The position numbers and the translations under genes are program-made. A stretch of DNA of 49,134 bases, from NCBI GenBank assembly GCA_030682715.1, contig JAUXNQ010000008.1, positions 1-49,134 of the forward strand. Reading direction: 5' to 3'. This DNA comes from Methylotenera sp. (GTDB lineage: Bacteria > Pseudomonadota > Gammaproteobacteria > Burkholderiales > Methylophilaceae). The notes below the pieces were generated by a model. The model saw only the letters and a list, made by a program, of their open reading frames with translations, was not told the origin of the DNA and did not search any database. Shown piece by piece: positions 25,772 to 35,138 of the stretch (position 1 is the stretch's first letter; each line of letters opens with the position of its first letter).

Positions 25772-25773
25772 TA
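25720..25773 (+). repeat. attL of island 2 (tRNA-Arg 3' half)
   Basis: These 54 bases, from the anticodon stem to two bases past the CCA, are repeated exactly at 47612-47665. The perfect match, the tRNA location and the integrase next to the right copy define the island borders. Confidence 0.93.
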
Positions 25774-25779
25774 AAAAAC

Positions 25780-25805
25780 AAAGGGTTAGCTTAGGCTAAC
25801 CCTTT
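25780..25805 (+). terminator. Terminator-like hairpin just inside island 2
   Basis: AAAGGGTTAGC and GCTAACCCTTT form a perfect 11-bp stem right after the tRNA-Arg CCA. The native chromosomal counterpart, different in sequence, follows attR (47672-47704). The element thus seems to carry its own tRNA terminator. Confidence 0.75.
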
Positions 25806-26280
25806 GTCATTTCTACGCCGTGCTACCCACGTGCTACCTTTATACAAATATCTATACGAATCCGTTGTTACAGCGATCTCACTAGCAAACCTTATCCGAG
25901 AAGGCGTTGCCACATCTGAGGCCAGTGAGCCACTCCAAGAAGATGTCGTGTTTGCTGATGGGCTAGTTATTACTGAGTTACATACTCGCCTGGAACTTGA
26001 ACCAAAACTGCGAGAGCGGCTACTTTCCTCTCGGGGTGTTAGCGGAAGTCTGTTCTGCGAAATGTGTGGCGCTCCTCCGCTCTCTACTAATATTGCGCTT
26101 CAGGAAGCTCACTTTGAAGCCCACCACATTATTCCGCTATCAAATACAGGTGTCCGTAAAACGCGCCTATCTGATTTAGCGCTACTCTGCGCAAACTGCC
26201 ATCGTTTGCTTCATCGGGCAATTGCCATCAAAAAGCGCTGGCTAACAGTTACCAAGGGGAAAGTAATATGCGGTGTCTAA
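25804..26280 (+). CDS. HNH endonuclease, probably 5'-truncated
   Basis: The C-terminal 90 residues form a complete HNH nuclease domain of the McrA-like type: a zinc pair FCEMCG, then HFEAHHIIPLS, LSDLALLCANCHRLLH with the second CxxC, catalytic His in AHH. The segment before it (FADGLVITELHTRLELEPKLRERLL) matches the helix that precedes this domain in predicted restriction nucleases. The frame opens at a TTG inside the tRNA-side terminator and runs through the arm-site repeats with no ribosome-binding site; a GTG at 25948 is the only other in-frame start. This suggests that the 5' part was lost when the island end formed. It may have belonged with the methyltransferase downstream. Confidence 0.7.
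   Translation: MSFLRRATHVLPLYKYLYESVVTAISLANLIREGVATSEASEPLQEDVVFADGLVITELHTRLELEPKLRERLLSSRGVSGSLFCEMCGAPPLSTNIALQEAHFEAHHIIPLSNTGVRKTRLSDLALLCANCHRLLHRAIAIKKRWLTVTKGKVICGV
25820..25838 (+). promoter_or_regulatory. Candidate integrase arm sites, left end
   Basis: GTGCTACCCACGTGCTACC is two GTGCTACC words 11 bp apart, one helical turn. Nearly the same block occurs at 47482-47500 beside the integrase start. Paired short direct repeats near both att sites are typical of integrase arm-type binding sites. Confidence 0.55.
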
Positions 26281-26446
26281 CCATTTAGTGTTACAAAACC
26301 CGTGATTAAGAGTAAAAAGCCTTCCGAGGTCACTCAATTTAGAAACATACATTATGCTCTATGTAAACCATGTGCTCTTTATCAGAAATCTTTTGTGTTT
26401 TTACGTCAATAATTAAGTGGCTCTTGATTAAAAATAGGCAAGTTTG

Positions 26447-27523
26447 TTATATGTTTATATTCTGTGAAACAGAGTCATATTTAACACCATCAATAGAGTT
26501 AATAATAGCTTTAAACAATAACTTTGCTGCCTCTGGAGGAACTGCCATACCAATCTGTCGGCGAACATCTTCTTTGTTTCCGCAAAACTCATAATGGTCA
26601 GGAAAAGTCTGTAATCTAGCTCTTTCCCTATTGGTTAACGCTCTATTCTCAGACCAATGATATACATGAGTTCCACCGCCACCAGAACCAGTGATAGTGT
26701 AAGCCGGCTTATTGGGATCTAGTCGCTTATAGATTTGACTTAATTTGGCCCCTTTAACATTAAGTTTAAGATGGTCCGGTAAATTAGCATTCCAAGCATT
26801 TTCACCTGGTTTAATATGTTTTAAACGCTCTACAATATGAGGGTGTTGTATGGTTAAAGCATTATTGTATGCATTGAACGGAATTGGAGGATTTAGAATG
26901 GCCTCTGAACAAATGTTAGGTCTGCCTTTGTGTGTCGGCGCTGGCGGTGCGAATTTTATATTTAAGTCTTTTCTAAAGCCTACCAATATGATCCTATGCC
27001 TAGATTGAGGAATGCCGTACTCTTCAAACTTATACAGATGTGGAGTGATTATGTAACCATTTCCTGCCTCAGACAGCTCACTAATTATTTTCTTTAATGC
27101 AAGCCCTTCATGCGCTCCTCTCAAACCACCAACATTCTCTGCAATGAAAAAAGAAGGATTAAATGAATCCAGTACTTTCACCCCATATTTGTAGAGGGGA
27201 CCAAATTCACCGTTTAGCCCCTTTTGCTCACCTATACGACTAAAATCATTGCATGGGAAACCATAAGCAAACCCATCAATTTCTGAAATCTTACTTAACT
27301 CTGAAATATTTAAATCACGAACATCAGAACATAATGTTGTATGCTCATTTGCACCTTTAATATTTCTCAAATAAGTTTTAACAGTAGATTGATGATAATC
27401 AACTGCCCATGCGTGCTTTAGGGTTGTTGCTGTATGCCCAAACAACTCATGATTTGCTAACTCAGCACCATATGCGATTCCTCCTGGACCACAAAACAGC
27501 TCCCCAATTTTAAGTTCATTCAT
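26447..27523 (-). CDS. DNA (cytosine-5-)-methyltransferase
   Basis: Adds a methyl group to C5 of cytosine in DNA. All key motifs are present in 358 residues: I ELFCGPGGIAYG, IV with catalytic Cys91 in GFPCNDFS, VI ENVGGLR, VIII YGIPQSRHRIILVGF, a target-recognition region, IX RLQTFPDHYEF and X RQIGMAVPPEAAKLL. It is the last gene of the leftward defence operon, separated from the AIPR gene by about 95 bp. By analogy it marks host DNA so that the Z1/AIPR/DUF4420 proteins spare it. The target sequence is unknown. Confidence 0.93.
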   Translation of the reverse strand: MNELKIGELFCGPGGIAYGAELANHELFGHTATTLKHAWAVDYHQSTVKTYLRNIKGANEHTTLCSDVRDLNISELSKISEIDGFAYGFPCNDFSRIGEQKGLNGEFGPLYKYGVKVLDSFNPSFFIAENVGGLRGAHEGLALKKIISELSEAGNGYIITPHLYKFEEYGIPQSRHRIILVGFRKDLNIKFAPPAPTHKGRPNICSEAILNPPIPFNAYNNALTIQHPHIVERLKHIKPGENAWNANLPDHLKLNVKGAKLSQIYKRLDPNKPAYTITGSGGGGTHVYHWSENRALTNRERARLQTFPDHYEFCGNKEDVRRQIGMAVPPEAAKLLFKAIINSIDGVKYDSVSQNINI

Positions 27524-27618
27524 GTTTATTTATTACAAATTTTATGAGACGTGCAGCATACCTTAAAATGTTACTTATAGATACATCCATCTAAGAACCT
27601 AAGAAATGTAAATGCAAA

Positions 27619-29655
27619 TTACGGATTGTAGATAAAGCCCTCTGATAAAGCTTTATTGTATAAATCATAGATAATCTTCGCTTGCTTCTCTGAGGGTAAA
27701 GACAGACTTCCTGTAGCATATTTATTAAGGATATCCATCTGCATTTGAGAAATATTGTTATCAATTCTGAAGTATTTAAGTAACTCTTTCCATAAATTTG
27801 CATCTTGTTTAACCACAAAAGATTGAATCTCAATACCATTGTCTAAAAGCTTTGTTTTCTTTTCATCTTTAGCCATAAACAGTTTAATTTCGTCATCAAT
27901 TAAAAGTTCAGTACTTATTTCAAAATCTATAGGAAGCAATTTAATTTCTTCCCAACATTTTTCACGCTTGCACCATTGTGACGGATTGCCATATCCATCT
28001 TTTGGTGTTGTTATATAGGAGTAAATCTGCTCTGCTATTAAATCAAGTATCTTCTCAAGCGCTTTGGAAGGGGCTTGTTTTTCCCAAATTGAATTAAAAT
28101 TGAAAGCCTTACCAGTTTGTTTTACTCGGTATGACAATAAGGCTACTGTATATGCAACAGCCTGCGCTCTATATGCCTGATTATACCAAGCAGCCTGTGA
28201 AACCAGCTTTTCAATAAATCTAAAAAGAATTATTTTGGAAACAGCATTTTTAAAATATGCTTCAGTAATAGCTAAACTATTTTTCTCAAGCATATCATCA
28301 ATTTCTTTTTTGAATATTTTTGCACTATCTTGGGCGCCCTTGCTAACGACATCTGGCTTTTGCATCCATGCAACTTCTACTTTTGCTAAAAAAGTTTTAT
28401 CAAAAAGTTGATTCTTTGGAAACTGCAAAAGAAACTGGCCTCTTTTAGCAATAGTTAGATAAGCTTGCTCATTCAGATATTCACCCCGAACTCTTTCATA
28501 AAACCAATGTGTTTGAAGCTGTGATCCACCAATTTGAGGCGCAAGAATCCTTTTTGAATAAGCCTTAAACTCTTTATGAAGTGGACTATTAGAGTAAAAG
28601 TCTGATGAACTTACTTTGTTTTGTGTATTAGCATATTCAGAGACTTTGCTTACAAAGTCATTAATGTCATCGGGATTACGAACTAATGAAAGTTTCATTT
28701 GCACCGAAACATTGTTAACGTCTAATTTACTATTTTTACAAGCTGCATAAATTGCGGATGTAGTTTGACCACCATTAACAATTTGAAGATTTTTAATCTT
28801 CTTTATATGGCCGTCTTGACCAATCTCGACTTCAGTAGCTGTTGCCGTAATGCCATTATTGTAAGCAAAAAACATCTCGGGATTATACTGAATCGTATTT
28901 CTTAACCCCTTATTTACCGCGCCCTTAAACTGTAAAAAAGTTCTGACATTTTGCTCGAATAGCTTCTGACCAAATCTATTATAAATATTTACCAAATCCG
29001 CACCTTTAATCACTGCAAGATATGACTGGTATTTATCGTTATTAATAATTTCTAAACATGGCAAATCAATGTCTGTTTCAAAATCTCCACCTGAATTTTG
29101 AGACTTAAATAATTGATATAAATAATTAATATCAATGACTCTAAATTCCACTTCCGTATCAAAAATATACTCGGACTCTAAGTGGGTGAGACTTTTAGTC
29201 GTTCTTGCATCTGTTAACAATACTAATCTGAATTTTTTTACAGCATTTGTAGCAAGATAATTAGTGATTTGAAACGACATAGAGTAAGCGGGAGTTGTCT
29301 CTTCCAGTTGCTTATAAAAATTGGGATTATTGCAATTTGACAGATACAATTTAAGATTTCTAAAACTTGTTGAAACTTCACTTACTAAAATCGTCTGCAA
29401 TTCATCTTCTTGATAAAACTTGTGGCCTAACAAAGTAAGAACTTCACGTTCCTCATCGTAGTCGAATCCACAAACTTGGATGTTATTTTTAATATACTCT
29501 GCAACAGTATAGTTGTTGGTTAAATCACCTGATTCAATCAGCTCCTCACAAACATTCTCATAAAATGCTTGTGACCTTAACAAGCCTCTACTATCAGCAT
29601 CCGAGTAAATTCGTTGCATGAAATCTTGGTGAAACTCCTCAAGTGTAATATCCAC
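27619..29655 (-). CDS. AIPR-family protein (abortive-infection phage resistance)
   Basis: A 678-residue protein of the AIPR family (PF10592). The signature is clear: MFFAYNNGITATATEV near 260-275, then IKNLQIVNGGQTTSAIYAA near 288-306, followed by VSEYANTQNKVSSSDFYSNSPLHKEF. AIPR proteins occur in phage-defence operons with Z1 helicases; in such systems they are thought to act as nuclease or effector. It starts 9 bp after the DUF4420 gene on the same strand. The C-terminal 150 residues have no recognised domain. Confidence 0.88.
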   Translation of the reverse strand: MDITLEEFHQDFMQRIYSDADSRGLLRSQAFYENVCEELIESGDLTNNYTVAEYIKNNIQVCGFDYDEEREVLTLLGHKFYQEDELQTILVSEVSTSFRNLKLYLSNCNNPNFYKQLEETTPAYSMSFQITNYLATNAVKKFRLVLLTDARTTKSLTHLESEYIFDTEVEFRVIDINYLYQLFKSQNSGGDFETDIDLPCLEIINNDKYQSYLAVIKGADLVNIYNRFGQKLFEQNVRTFLQFKGAVNKGLRNTIQYNPEMFFAYNNGITATATEVEIGQDGHIKKIKNLQIVNGGQTTSAIYAACKNSKLDVNNVSVQMKLSLVRNPDDINDFVSKVSEYANTQNKVSSSDFYSNSPLHKEFKAYSKRILAPQIGGSQLQTHWFYERVRGEYLNEQAYLTIAKRGQFLLQFPKNQLFDKTFLAKVEVAWMQKPDVVSKGAQDSAKIFKKEIDDMLEKNSLAITEAYFKNAVSKIILFRFIEKLVSQAAWYNQAYRAQAVAYTVALLSYRVKQTGKAFNFNSIWEKQAPSKALEKILDLIAEQIYSYITTPKDGYGNPSQWCKREKCWEEIKLLPIDFEISTELLIDDEIKLFMAKDEKKTKLLDNGIEIQSFVVKQDANLWKELLKYFRIDNNISQMQMDILNKYATGSLSLPSEKQAKIIYDLYNKALSEGFIYNP

Positions 29656-29664
29656 AAATAGGCC

Positions 29665-30606
29665 TTAAGTAAAAATATTCTCGAACGTAACTTCGAAATC
29701 ATTACACAAAGATAAATCTATCGTGTAGTTTAACTTAACAATTTCCAACGGTATATCTAATGGCACCCTTGGGAATCCCTCTCTAATTGAAAAAAATCTA
29801 GTTTTATCAATCATAAAACCAACGTATGGTTCATTTTCCAACTCTGGTATGTATCCATAATTCACAAGTTTTGTATTAAATATATCTAAAGTTAACTTAG
29901 AAACAGAGGCAAGATGCTCAGAAATCTCAGACACAACATCCTCAACAGTTTGCCCTGCCTCAGACCGAGTTAAACCAAATGTAACTAAAAATAATGGTTG
30001 CTTTTCAGAATAAAGTTGCTGTTTTGAAGATATATCAACAAGCTGCCCTTTGGATGTTCTGTAGGATTTAACTTCAACAATTGCTGAGTCAAATAAAAAA
30101 TCTTGCTTATCAAATTCAGGTCCAACCCAAGAAATTACAGCTGATTCAATATTGAGTTCTCTCGAAAGATAATCTTTTAAAAAAACTAATTCTGAAAAAA
30201 GCCCCATTTGCAATTCAACAGACATTCCGTTGCTATGGCTTTTTCTTAACAATTCCTGCCATCTTTGTAACCGAACCTCAACACCAATAACCATAGCATC
30301 ATTATTTTCATGTTGCTCCATTGTCGAAATTAAATCCTCACAAATTTTATTAAAAATTGGAGCATCTTTTATATCATTTAACAATAAGATTAATTCACCA
30401 GTACCAGTTGAGTTTCTTTTAATTAAATCGATTCCGTTCAAGCTAATTGCCGTCTTAACATTAACAAATTCAGAACTTGATTTAATAAATATGCCGAAGC
30501 GGCCTTCTAAGTCAGTTATCCAATAGACATTATGATTTGTAATGGTGCTGATTCTCCGACGAGAAGATTCCGGCATATCCTCCCAGGGTAATGTAAGGCT
30601 AGTCAT
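29665..30606 (-). CDS. DUF4420 PD-(D/E)XK-type protein of the defence operon
   Basis: About 313 residues, matching the DUF4420 (PF14390) family of predicted nucleases. The core reads SELVFLKDYL, then DKQDFLFDSAIVEVKSYRTS, giving the D...E-x-K pattern (numbered from the upstream ATG at 30618: Asp177 or Asp173, Glu182, Lys184). Two starts are possible: ATG 30618 and ATG 30606. I chose 30606 because GAGG lies 6 bp upstream and the ATG overlaps the Z1 stop codon by 8 bp, a coupling arrangement. It is expected to be cytoplasmic and to work with the Z1 protein. Confidence 0.82.
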   Translation of the reverse strand: MTSLTLPWEDMPESSRRRISTITNHNVYWITDLEGRFGIFIKSSSEFVNVKTAISLNGIDLIKRNSTGTGELILLLNDIKDAPIFNKICEDLISTMEQHENNDAMVIGVEVRLQRWQELLRKSHSNGMSVELQMGLFSELVFLKDYLSRELNIESAVISWVGPEFDKQDFLFDSAIVEVKSYRTSKGQLVDISSKQQLYSEKQPLFLVTFGLTRSEAGQTVEDVVSEISEHLASVSKLTLDIFNTKLVNYGYIPELENEPYVGFMIDKTRFFSIREGFPRVPLDIPLEIVKLNYTIDLSLCNDFEVTFENIFT

Positions 30607-33253
30607 CAGAATCCTCATCCATTAAGTCATTAATATTTTCTAGATATACTTTATTAATTTTTAACTTTACTGTTTTTTCAGTTCCACTATTAATCCCTCC
30701 GGGGAAGCTAATACCAAACGCAGCAAAGGTATTACTGTTATCAACTGGCACCTCTTTACTATTTTGTAGCAGATGTATCATTAACAGAGGTTTATTCATT
30801 TTCATGCGAATATCTTTGCGCTTGCTAGCAAGACTTTTTGCAACCTCTGGGTCAAGAACAATTGATTCAGCAGAACCTGATGACACTTGCCGATTCAGAA
30901 CTTCATAATGGTCGCCTTTGATATTTAACTGCCGCTTTTCTTTATTTATTTTTATAAACTCATTGACCTGAAACTCATCTCCCTCCCCACTATACAAAGC
31001 AACATCCCAATATGAATCTACATCCTCTACATATTTCAAAATAAACTTAATAGGCATCCTTGTCCGAAAACCCAACTCATCATTAACATCGTATAAATTA
31101 AAGTTTGTTAGAAAATCTAAAATTAAACTCTTACTAACATTTTTCCAAAGATAACTTTTTCCTTTATTTTGATATTCAGTTTCAAGATTTATCTTTTTAA
31201 GAGTGGATGCAATTAATTCTATGTTCTCTTTTGACTGTTCTTCATTTTTTATCAGCCATGCGGTTTCTTTAGAATGCCCGTCTAATTTCATTTCAAAATA
31301 AATATCTTTGGCATTTTTTTGTTTATTTCTGGCAGTTACCTGCAAACCACTGTCAGGATGGTATTTAACAGCTAATCCAAACTGCTCTGGGGTCATTTGC
31401 TCTGCTGACATTCGTTTGAAGTCATCTATTAAGTCTTCAGTTGCCTCTATAATTTGACCAAAACTTTCAATCGAAAAGTCTGGTAAATAAATCTTACACA
31501 AGTCCTCATAACCCGTCCTGTAACCAAACCACCTACCCATCTGCATCAGGGTGTCATAAAAAACTGTATTCCTGAGGAAATAGCTAATACTCAAACCTTC
31601 AAGTGTGTAACCCCGAGACAAACTAGTTCCACCAATCACAATCGCATTCGTTGGCATATCTTTTCTATATACAAGCGGAACCGTTGTACTTTGATGCACT
31701 TCACGAACAACTACATTTGAAACTAAATTTGTAAGCGTTATTAATACCTTTTCCCACTCAAACTCGTGGTTGCTTAGGTAAATATCATAAGTTTTTTTAA
31801 TATCTGCGATTAATGAACTTTGTTGAGAAGCATCAGCCAATTTTCCGTATGATTTAACTTCCCGTTTAATTTGATTCAAATAGCTCTCTACTAAGCTACT
31901 AAGGCGTTGGTGAACATTGGTGAATCTTGATGCATGAACCAACATACTGTTATGCATGCTTCCCTGTCCACGTAAATAACGTATGGCAATATTCAACAAG
32001 AAATGCCTAGTAGCATCTTTTAAGCTTTCAGGTAACCCTATGACATACCAATCTTTTTTATGCTTTTGCGGGAAAGTTTCTAAATAATCATCTATTGGAA
32101 TTAAGTTTTTTCTCTCTGGATCCAAAAATATTTTTCTAGCGCCAAAATAATTTGTCGGTGCATCTAGTGCATAGATGAAATCTCGTGGGAATAAGTCCTT
32201 CCCCAATTCATCATGACCTACCTGATGGTCAATAAAAATATTTGCATATGGTGTGGCGGTATATGCCACATATGCACTTTTCTTGAATAAACTAATGAGC
32301 TTTCTGATTCTCTCATTAATTTTTGTAGGGTCATTTTCTTCTTTTGTGTTTATAGACGCGTAATCTGATTCATCGTCGATAACCAACATAGAATGCTTAG
32401 CAATTTGGTTTTTATATTGTTTTTCTAACCATCCAATTACATTAGATAATGTTTTTGTATTTTTTTTAATTACCAAAAGTATAGGTGCTTTTATATTATC
32501 AAAATTTAAACCTTGAGCATTTTTATCTGCATCTTGCTTATTAAAGTCTTTCTCTTTAGTCGTTAGACTAATTGGTAACTTTGTTCTATTTACATTACCA
32601 ATTCCAACGCCTACTTGCTGCCCCATGTCTTGACCAACAAAAGACTCATTGAGCCTCTCTTGTGTTTGGTCGCGTAGATTATTCATTCCACCGGCAATTA
32701 CAACAATAAAGTTGTATCCGGCGTCAGCAGCTTTACAGATTAAAGCTGAGTAATTCCCAGTTTTTCCTGATTGGACATGCCCAACAACCATTCCATATCT
32801 ACTGAATGTGTCAATAGATGGGTCCTCTATATTATCCATTACAACATCAGTATCTTTATTTATAGTCTTAATTACCTCATCATTTAGGGTGTTATTAAGA
32901 TAGTTTTCATAACGATCCCAATAAAAACTATCACAAGTTTGCTTTACCTTACTTGTCCACCAATAAGGGTCTCTGTTTGTTTGGGATGTATCTTTTATCA
33001 AGAACCCTTCAGCCATTTTGACGTCAAATTGTGTCTCAAGCTCATATTCCATCCTTTCCCAATCGCCATTAGAAAGCTCTAGTAGAATAGATTTGTCAGC
33101 TAGAAATCTTGCAAAAACTTCTAGACCGAGTTGATTTATAAGTTTTCGAACTGAATCTATCTCATTTCGAATAAGACTGTCAGGAATAGGAGCGGGTTGT
33201 TTTCTTAAATTTCCAAAAATAAAATCTTTGATACGTTGGTATGAGTTATTCAT
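30599..33253 (-). CDS. Z1-domain superfamily II helicase/ATPase
   Basis: An 884-residue protein of the Z1 family (PF10593). Walker A is GHVQSGKTGN at 158-167, the DExx-like motif is LVIDDESDYAS near 290, motif III-like YVAYTATPYANIF follows, and the C-terminal RecA-like lobe has IVIGGTSLSRGYTLEGL and TLMQMGRWFGYR. Z1 proteins are thought to translocate DNA in restriction-type defence. Its start codon overlaps the GHKL ATPase stop by 4 bp. All helicase motifs look intact, so it is probably active. Confidence 0.92.
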   Translation of the reverse strand: MNNSYQRIKDFIFGNLRKQPAPIPDSLIRNEIDSVRKLINQLGLEVFARFLADKSILLELSNGDWERMEYELETQFDVKMAEGFLIKDTSQTNRDPYWWTSKVKQTCDSFYWDRYENYLNNTLNDEVIKTINKDTDVVMDNIEDPSIDTFSRYGMVVGHVQSGKTGNYSALICKAADAGYNFIVVIAGGMNNLRDQTQERLNESFVGQDMGQQVGVGIGNVNRTKLPISLTTKEKDFNKQDADKNAQGLNFDNIKAPILLVIKKNTKTLSNVIGWLEKQYKNQIAKHSMLVIDDESDYASINTKEENDPTKINERIRKLISLFKKSAYVAYTATPYANIFIDHQVGHDELGKDLFPRDFIYALDAPTNYFGARKIFLDPERKNLIPIDDYLETFPQKHKKDWYVIGLPESLKDATRHFLLNIAIRYLRGQGSMHNSMLVHASRFTNVHQRLSSLVESYLNQIKREVKSYGKLADASQQSSLIADIKKTYDIYLSNHEFEWEKVLITLTNLVSNVVVREVHQSTTVPLVYRKDMPTNAIVIGGTSLSRGYTLEGLSISYFLRNTVFYDTLMQMGRWFGYRTGYEDLCKIYLPDFSIESFGQIIEATEDLIDDFKRMSAEQMTPEQFGLAVKYHPDSGLQVTARNKQKNAKDIYFEMKLDGHSKETAWLIKNEEQSKENIELIASTLKKINLETEYQNKGKSYLWKNVSKSLILDFLTNFNLYDVNDELGFRTRMPIKFILKYVEDVDSYWDVALYSGEGDEFQVNEFIKINKEKRQLNIKGDHYEVLNRQVSSGSAESIVLDPEVAKSLASKRKDIRMKMNKPLLMIHLLQNSKEVPVDNSNTFAAFGISFPGGINSGTEKTVKLKINKVYLENINDLMDEDSDD

Positions 33254-34680
33254 TTTTTCCCACCGAGTAAATTTTTATGCATTTTAAAAACTTCAGTCTT
33301 TAGTAATAAAGATATTGCATCTTGATCCAAATTCATTCCATTTATAATTTCAACAAGTTTGTAAATGTCATTTTCTGCGACAAGTTCATCTTGTTTTATT
33401 GAGTGCGGGTTTTGATTCAATTGTGCCTGGATAGCATCTAGTGGGAGATAGGCCTGCACGCCCTTTAAATATATAATTAGTAATTGACGCACATCTTCAT
33501 TAAGAGAAATTAGGATATTTTGAAGAATAGGATGTTCTAAATCCAATACGAAGCTTATTGAATCAACATTTGGCTTTAGTAGCCAAAAATTCTTTTTGGT
33601 CTTATCTTCAATCCGTTTACCTCTTCCAGTAAACGGCCGCGAACCTTTTTCTGTGACTTGAGCAATAATTCTTTTTAAATCGTCTCGAATAATTCCAACT
33701 GGCTTAGCAGTTGACTTCTTTATGTCGATTCCCCAATAAGCATCTTGGGTATTTGATATATCGATACGAATACGAACGAGTTTGTGAGCATCACTCATTT
33801 TATGAAGTCCCCACCACGTCCCATAAATCAAAAGCCGATTACCCCTATACAAATAGAAGCCTTGTGATTTGGTATAACCGTCTTCTGTTGCATATCTTTC
33901 AAACTCATTTTGAGATATCTTAGAGTGGTGTGGCAGTATGTAAGGTTGAATTGTTATAAACTCATCAAATACCTTAATTTTTTCTTCGTTAATTTGCTGC
34001 GTCGCTTGATGAGATATATTAAACGGGTTGAAAGCTTCTAAAGGATGATTGTTAATGGAAATTTTAAGTTTTTTATTTCCAGAAATCTCCATAAATCTGT
34101 GGAAAACTAGTGAGAGGTGCGATCTTAGCCTATCAATTAAAGTACTAAACTCATAGCCACCAATCCTATCTAACTCTTCCCAAACAACCAGTGTTCCACT
34201 TTCTGACTTGCTCAACAAATCAAATGCTGGAGAATTTTCAAAATAAGATGAATTTGGGGTTAGCAATAGCCATTGATTATTCTTAGATATAAAATCTAAA
34301 TCCCACTGCCTCAAGTTAAGTTGATTACTTTTTTTAGAAGCAACAGTAAGTTTTTTACATTGAGAAAATGAAGCAGTCTTAAGTCCCAACCCAAAACGGC
34401 CTAAATCTTTTTCTGTTCGTTCTATCAAAGGGTGCTGTGTTGCCAGCCTCATGGCTTCCACTAGCTCTTGCTCATCCATACCGATACCATCATCCAATAT
34501 GAAAACTTTGTGTTCTGGATATGAAGTTGCAAAAATTTCAATATTCCTAGCATCTGCAGATATGCTGTTATCAAGTATATCTGCTATGGCAATTTCAAAG
34601 TTATATCCGATATCGCGAAGTGATGTAATCAAATTAGCAACGTTTGGATTTACAATTGTCGCTTCGTATTTATCGTGCAT
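33250..34680 (-). CDS. GHKL ATPase (MutL/MORC-like) of the defence operon
   Basis: A 476-residue protein with a GHKL ATP-binding domain at its N-terminus: DILDNSISADA (N box, 34-44), ILDDGIGMDE (G1 box, 61-70) and LGRFGLGLKTASFSQC (G2 box, 93-108). A second domain (SQGFYLYRGNRLLIYGTWWGL near 270) is like the MORC/MutL S5-type transducer. Iyer and colleagues described such MutL/MORC homologues in restriction-like operons with Z1 helicases. It is the first gene of the operon and its upstream region (34681-35138) should hold the promoter. ATP-driven clamp formation on DNA is inferred from the family. Confidence 0.88.
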   Translation of the reverse strand: MHDKYEATIVNPNVANLITSLRDIGYNFEIAIADILDNSISADARNIEIFATSYPEHKVFILDDGIGMDEQELVEAMRLATQHPLIERTEKDLGRFGLGLKTASFSQCKKLTVASKKSNQLNLRQWDLDFISKNNQWLLLTPNSSYFENSPAFDLLSKSESGTLVVWEELDRIGGYEFSTLIDRLRSHLSLVFHRFMEISGNKKLKISINNHPLEAFNPFNISHQATQQINEEKIKVFDEFITIQPYILPHHSKISQNEFERYATEDGYTKSQGFYLYRGNRLLIYGTWWGLHKMSDAHKLVRIRIDISNTQDAYWGIDIKKSTAKPVGIIRDDLKRIIAQVTEKGSRPFTGRGKRIEDKTKKNFWLLKPNVDSISFVLDLEHPILQNILISLNEDVRQLLIIYLKGVQAYLPLDAIQAQLNQNPHSIKQDELVAENDIYKLVEIINGMNLDQDAISLLLKTEVFKMHKNLLGGKK

Positions 34681-35138
34681 ACGCGCTTATTCCTTTTTAT
34701 TTTTACGATAATTTTGAAAAGTATAAACTTTTTATATTAATTTATCTCTAGCCATCCCATTCTACTTACATCAGTCACTTGTTGTCTATTAATGCTCTAT
34801 AAGGTAAATTTTATGTAAGCAAAAATTTAACAAACATTGCTTTTTAACTCTTATATTTCTCATCCTTACCCCAAACCACTTAGTCAATTCACCTACTTTT
34901 GAAACTCAAAAATACGGTTGCATTTTGGTTGCATTTTGGTTGCGTTTTGGTTGCATTTACTCTATGTGTAAATAACTGTATATTCAATTAATTCATAAGG
35001 TTACATACCAAACGCGACAGTAGTCTAATAAATTGTGTTTTTATCGATTTTGTGGCGATCTTTCACTAAACATCTACTAGCATTTCTTAGTTCTTTCATG
35101 AGTTTTTTCTCGCTCAAGTCAACGTCTTTATCGTCATA
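34681..35138. other. Non-coding junction between the defence operon and umuC
   Basis: About 460 bp of AT-rich DNA with no gene. It contains the promoter region of the leftward defence operon and the 3' side of umuC, and an 11-bp tandem repeat (listed separately). I see no attachment-site-like tRNA fragment in it. Confidence 0.5.
34916..34959 (+). repeat. Four tandem 11-bp repeats (GGTTGCATTTT)
   Basis: GGTTGCATTTT is repeated four times head to tail with two substitutions (GGTTGCGTTTT and a final A). The 11-bp period puts every unit on the same DNA face. Arrays of GGTTGCA-like words stand upstream of many P4-type integrase genes as arm sites; here no integrase gene remains beside it. Confidence 0.75.

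Noticed and set aside
26447-34680. DISARM, BREX or classic Type I/II restriction assignment
   Set aside because: No PglX, PglZ, BrxC, DrmA/B or HsdR/S-like proteins are present. Z1, AIPR and DUF4420 point to the MutL-Z1-AIPR type.
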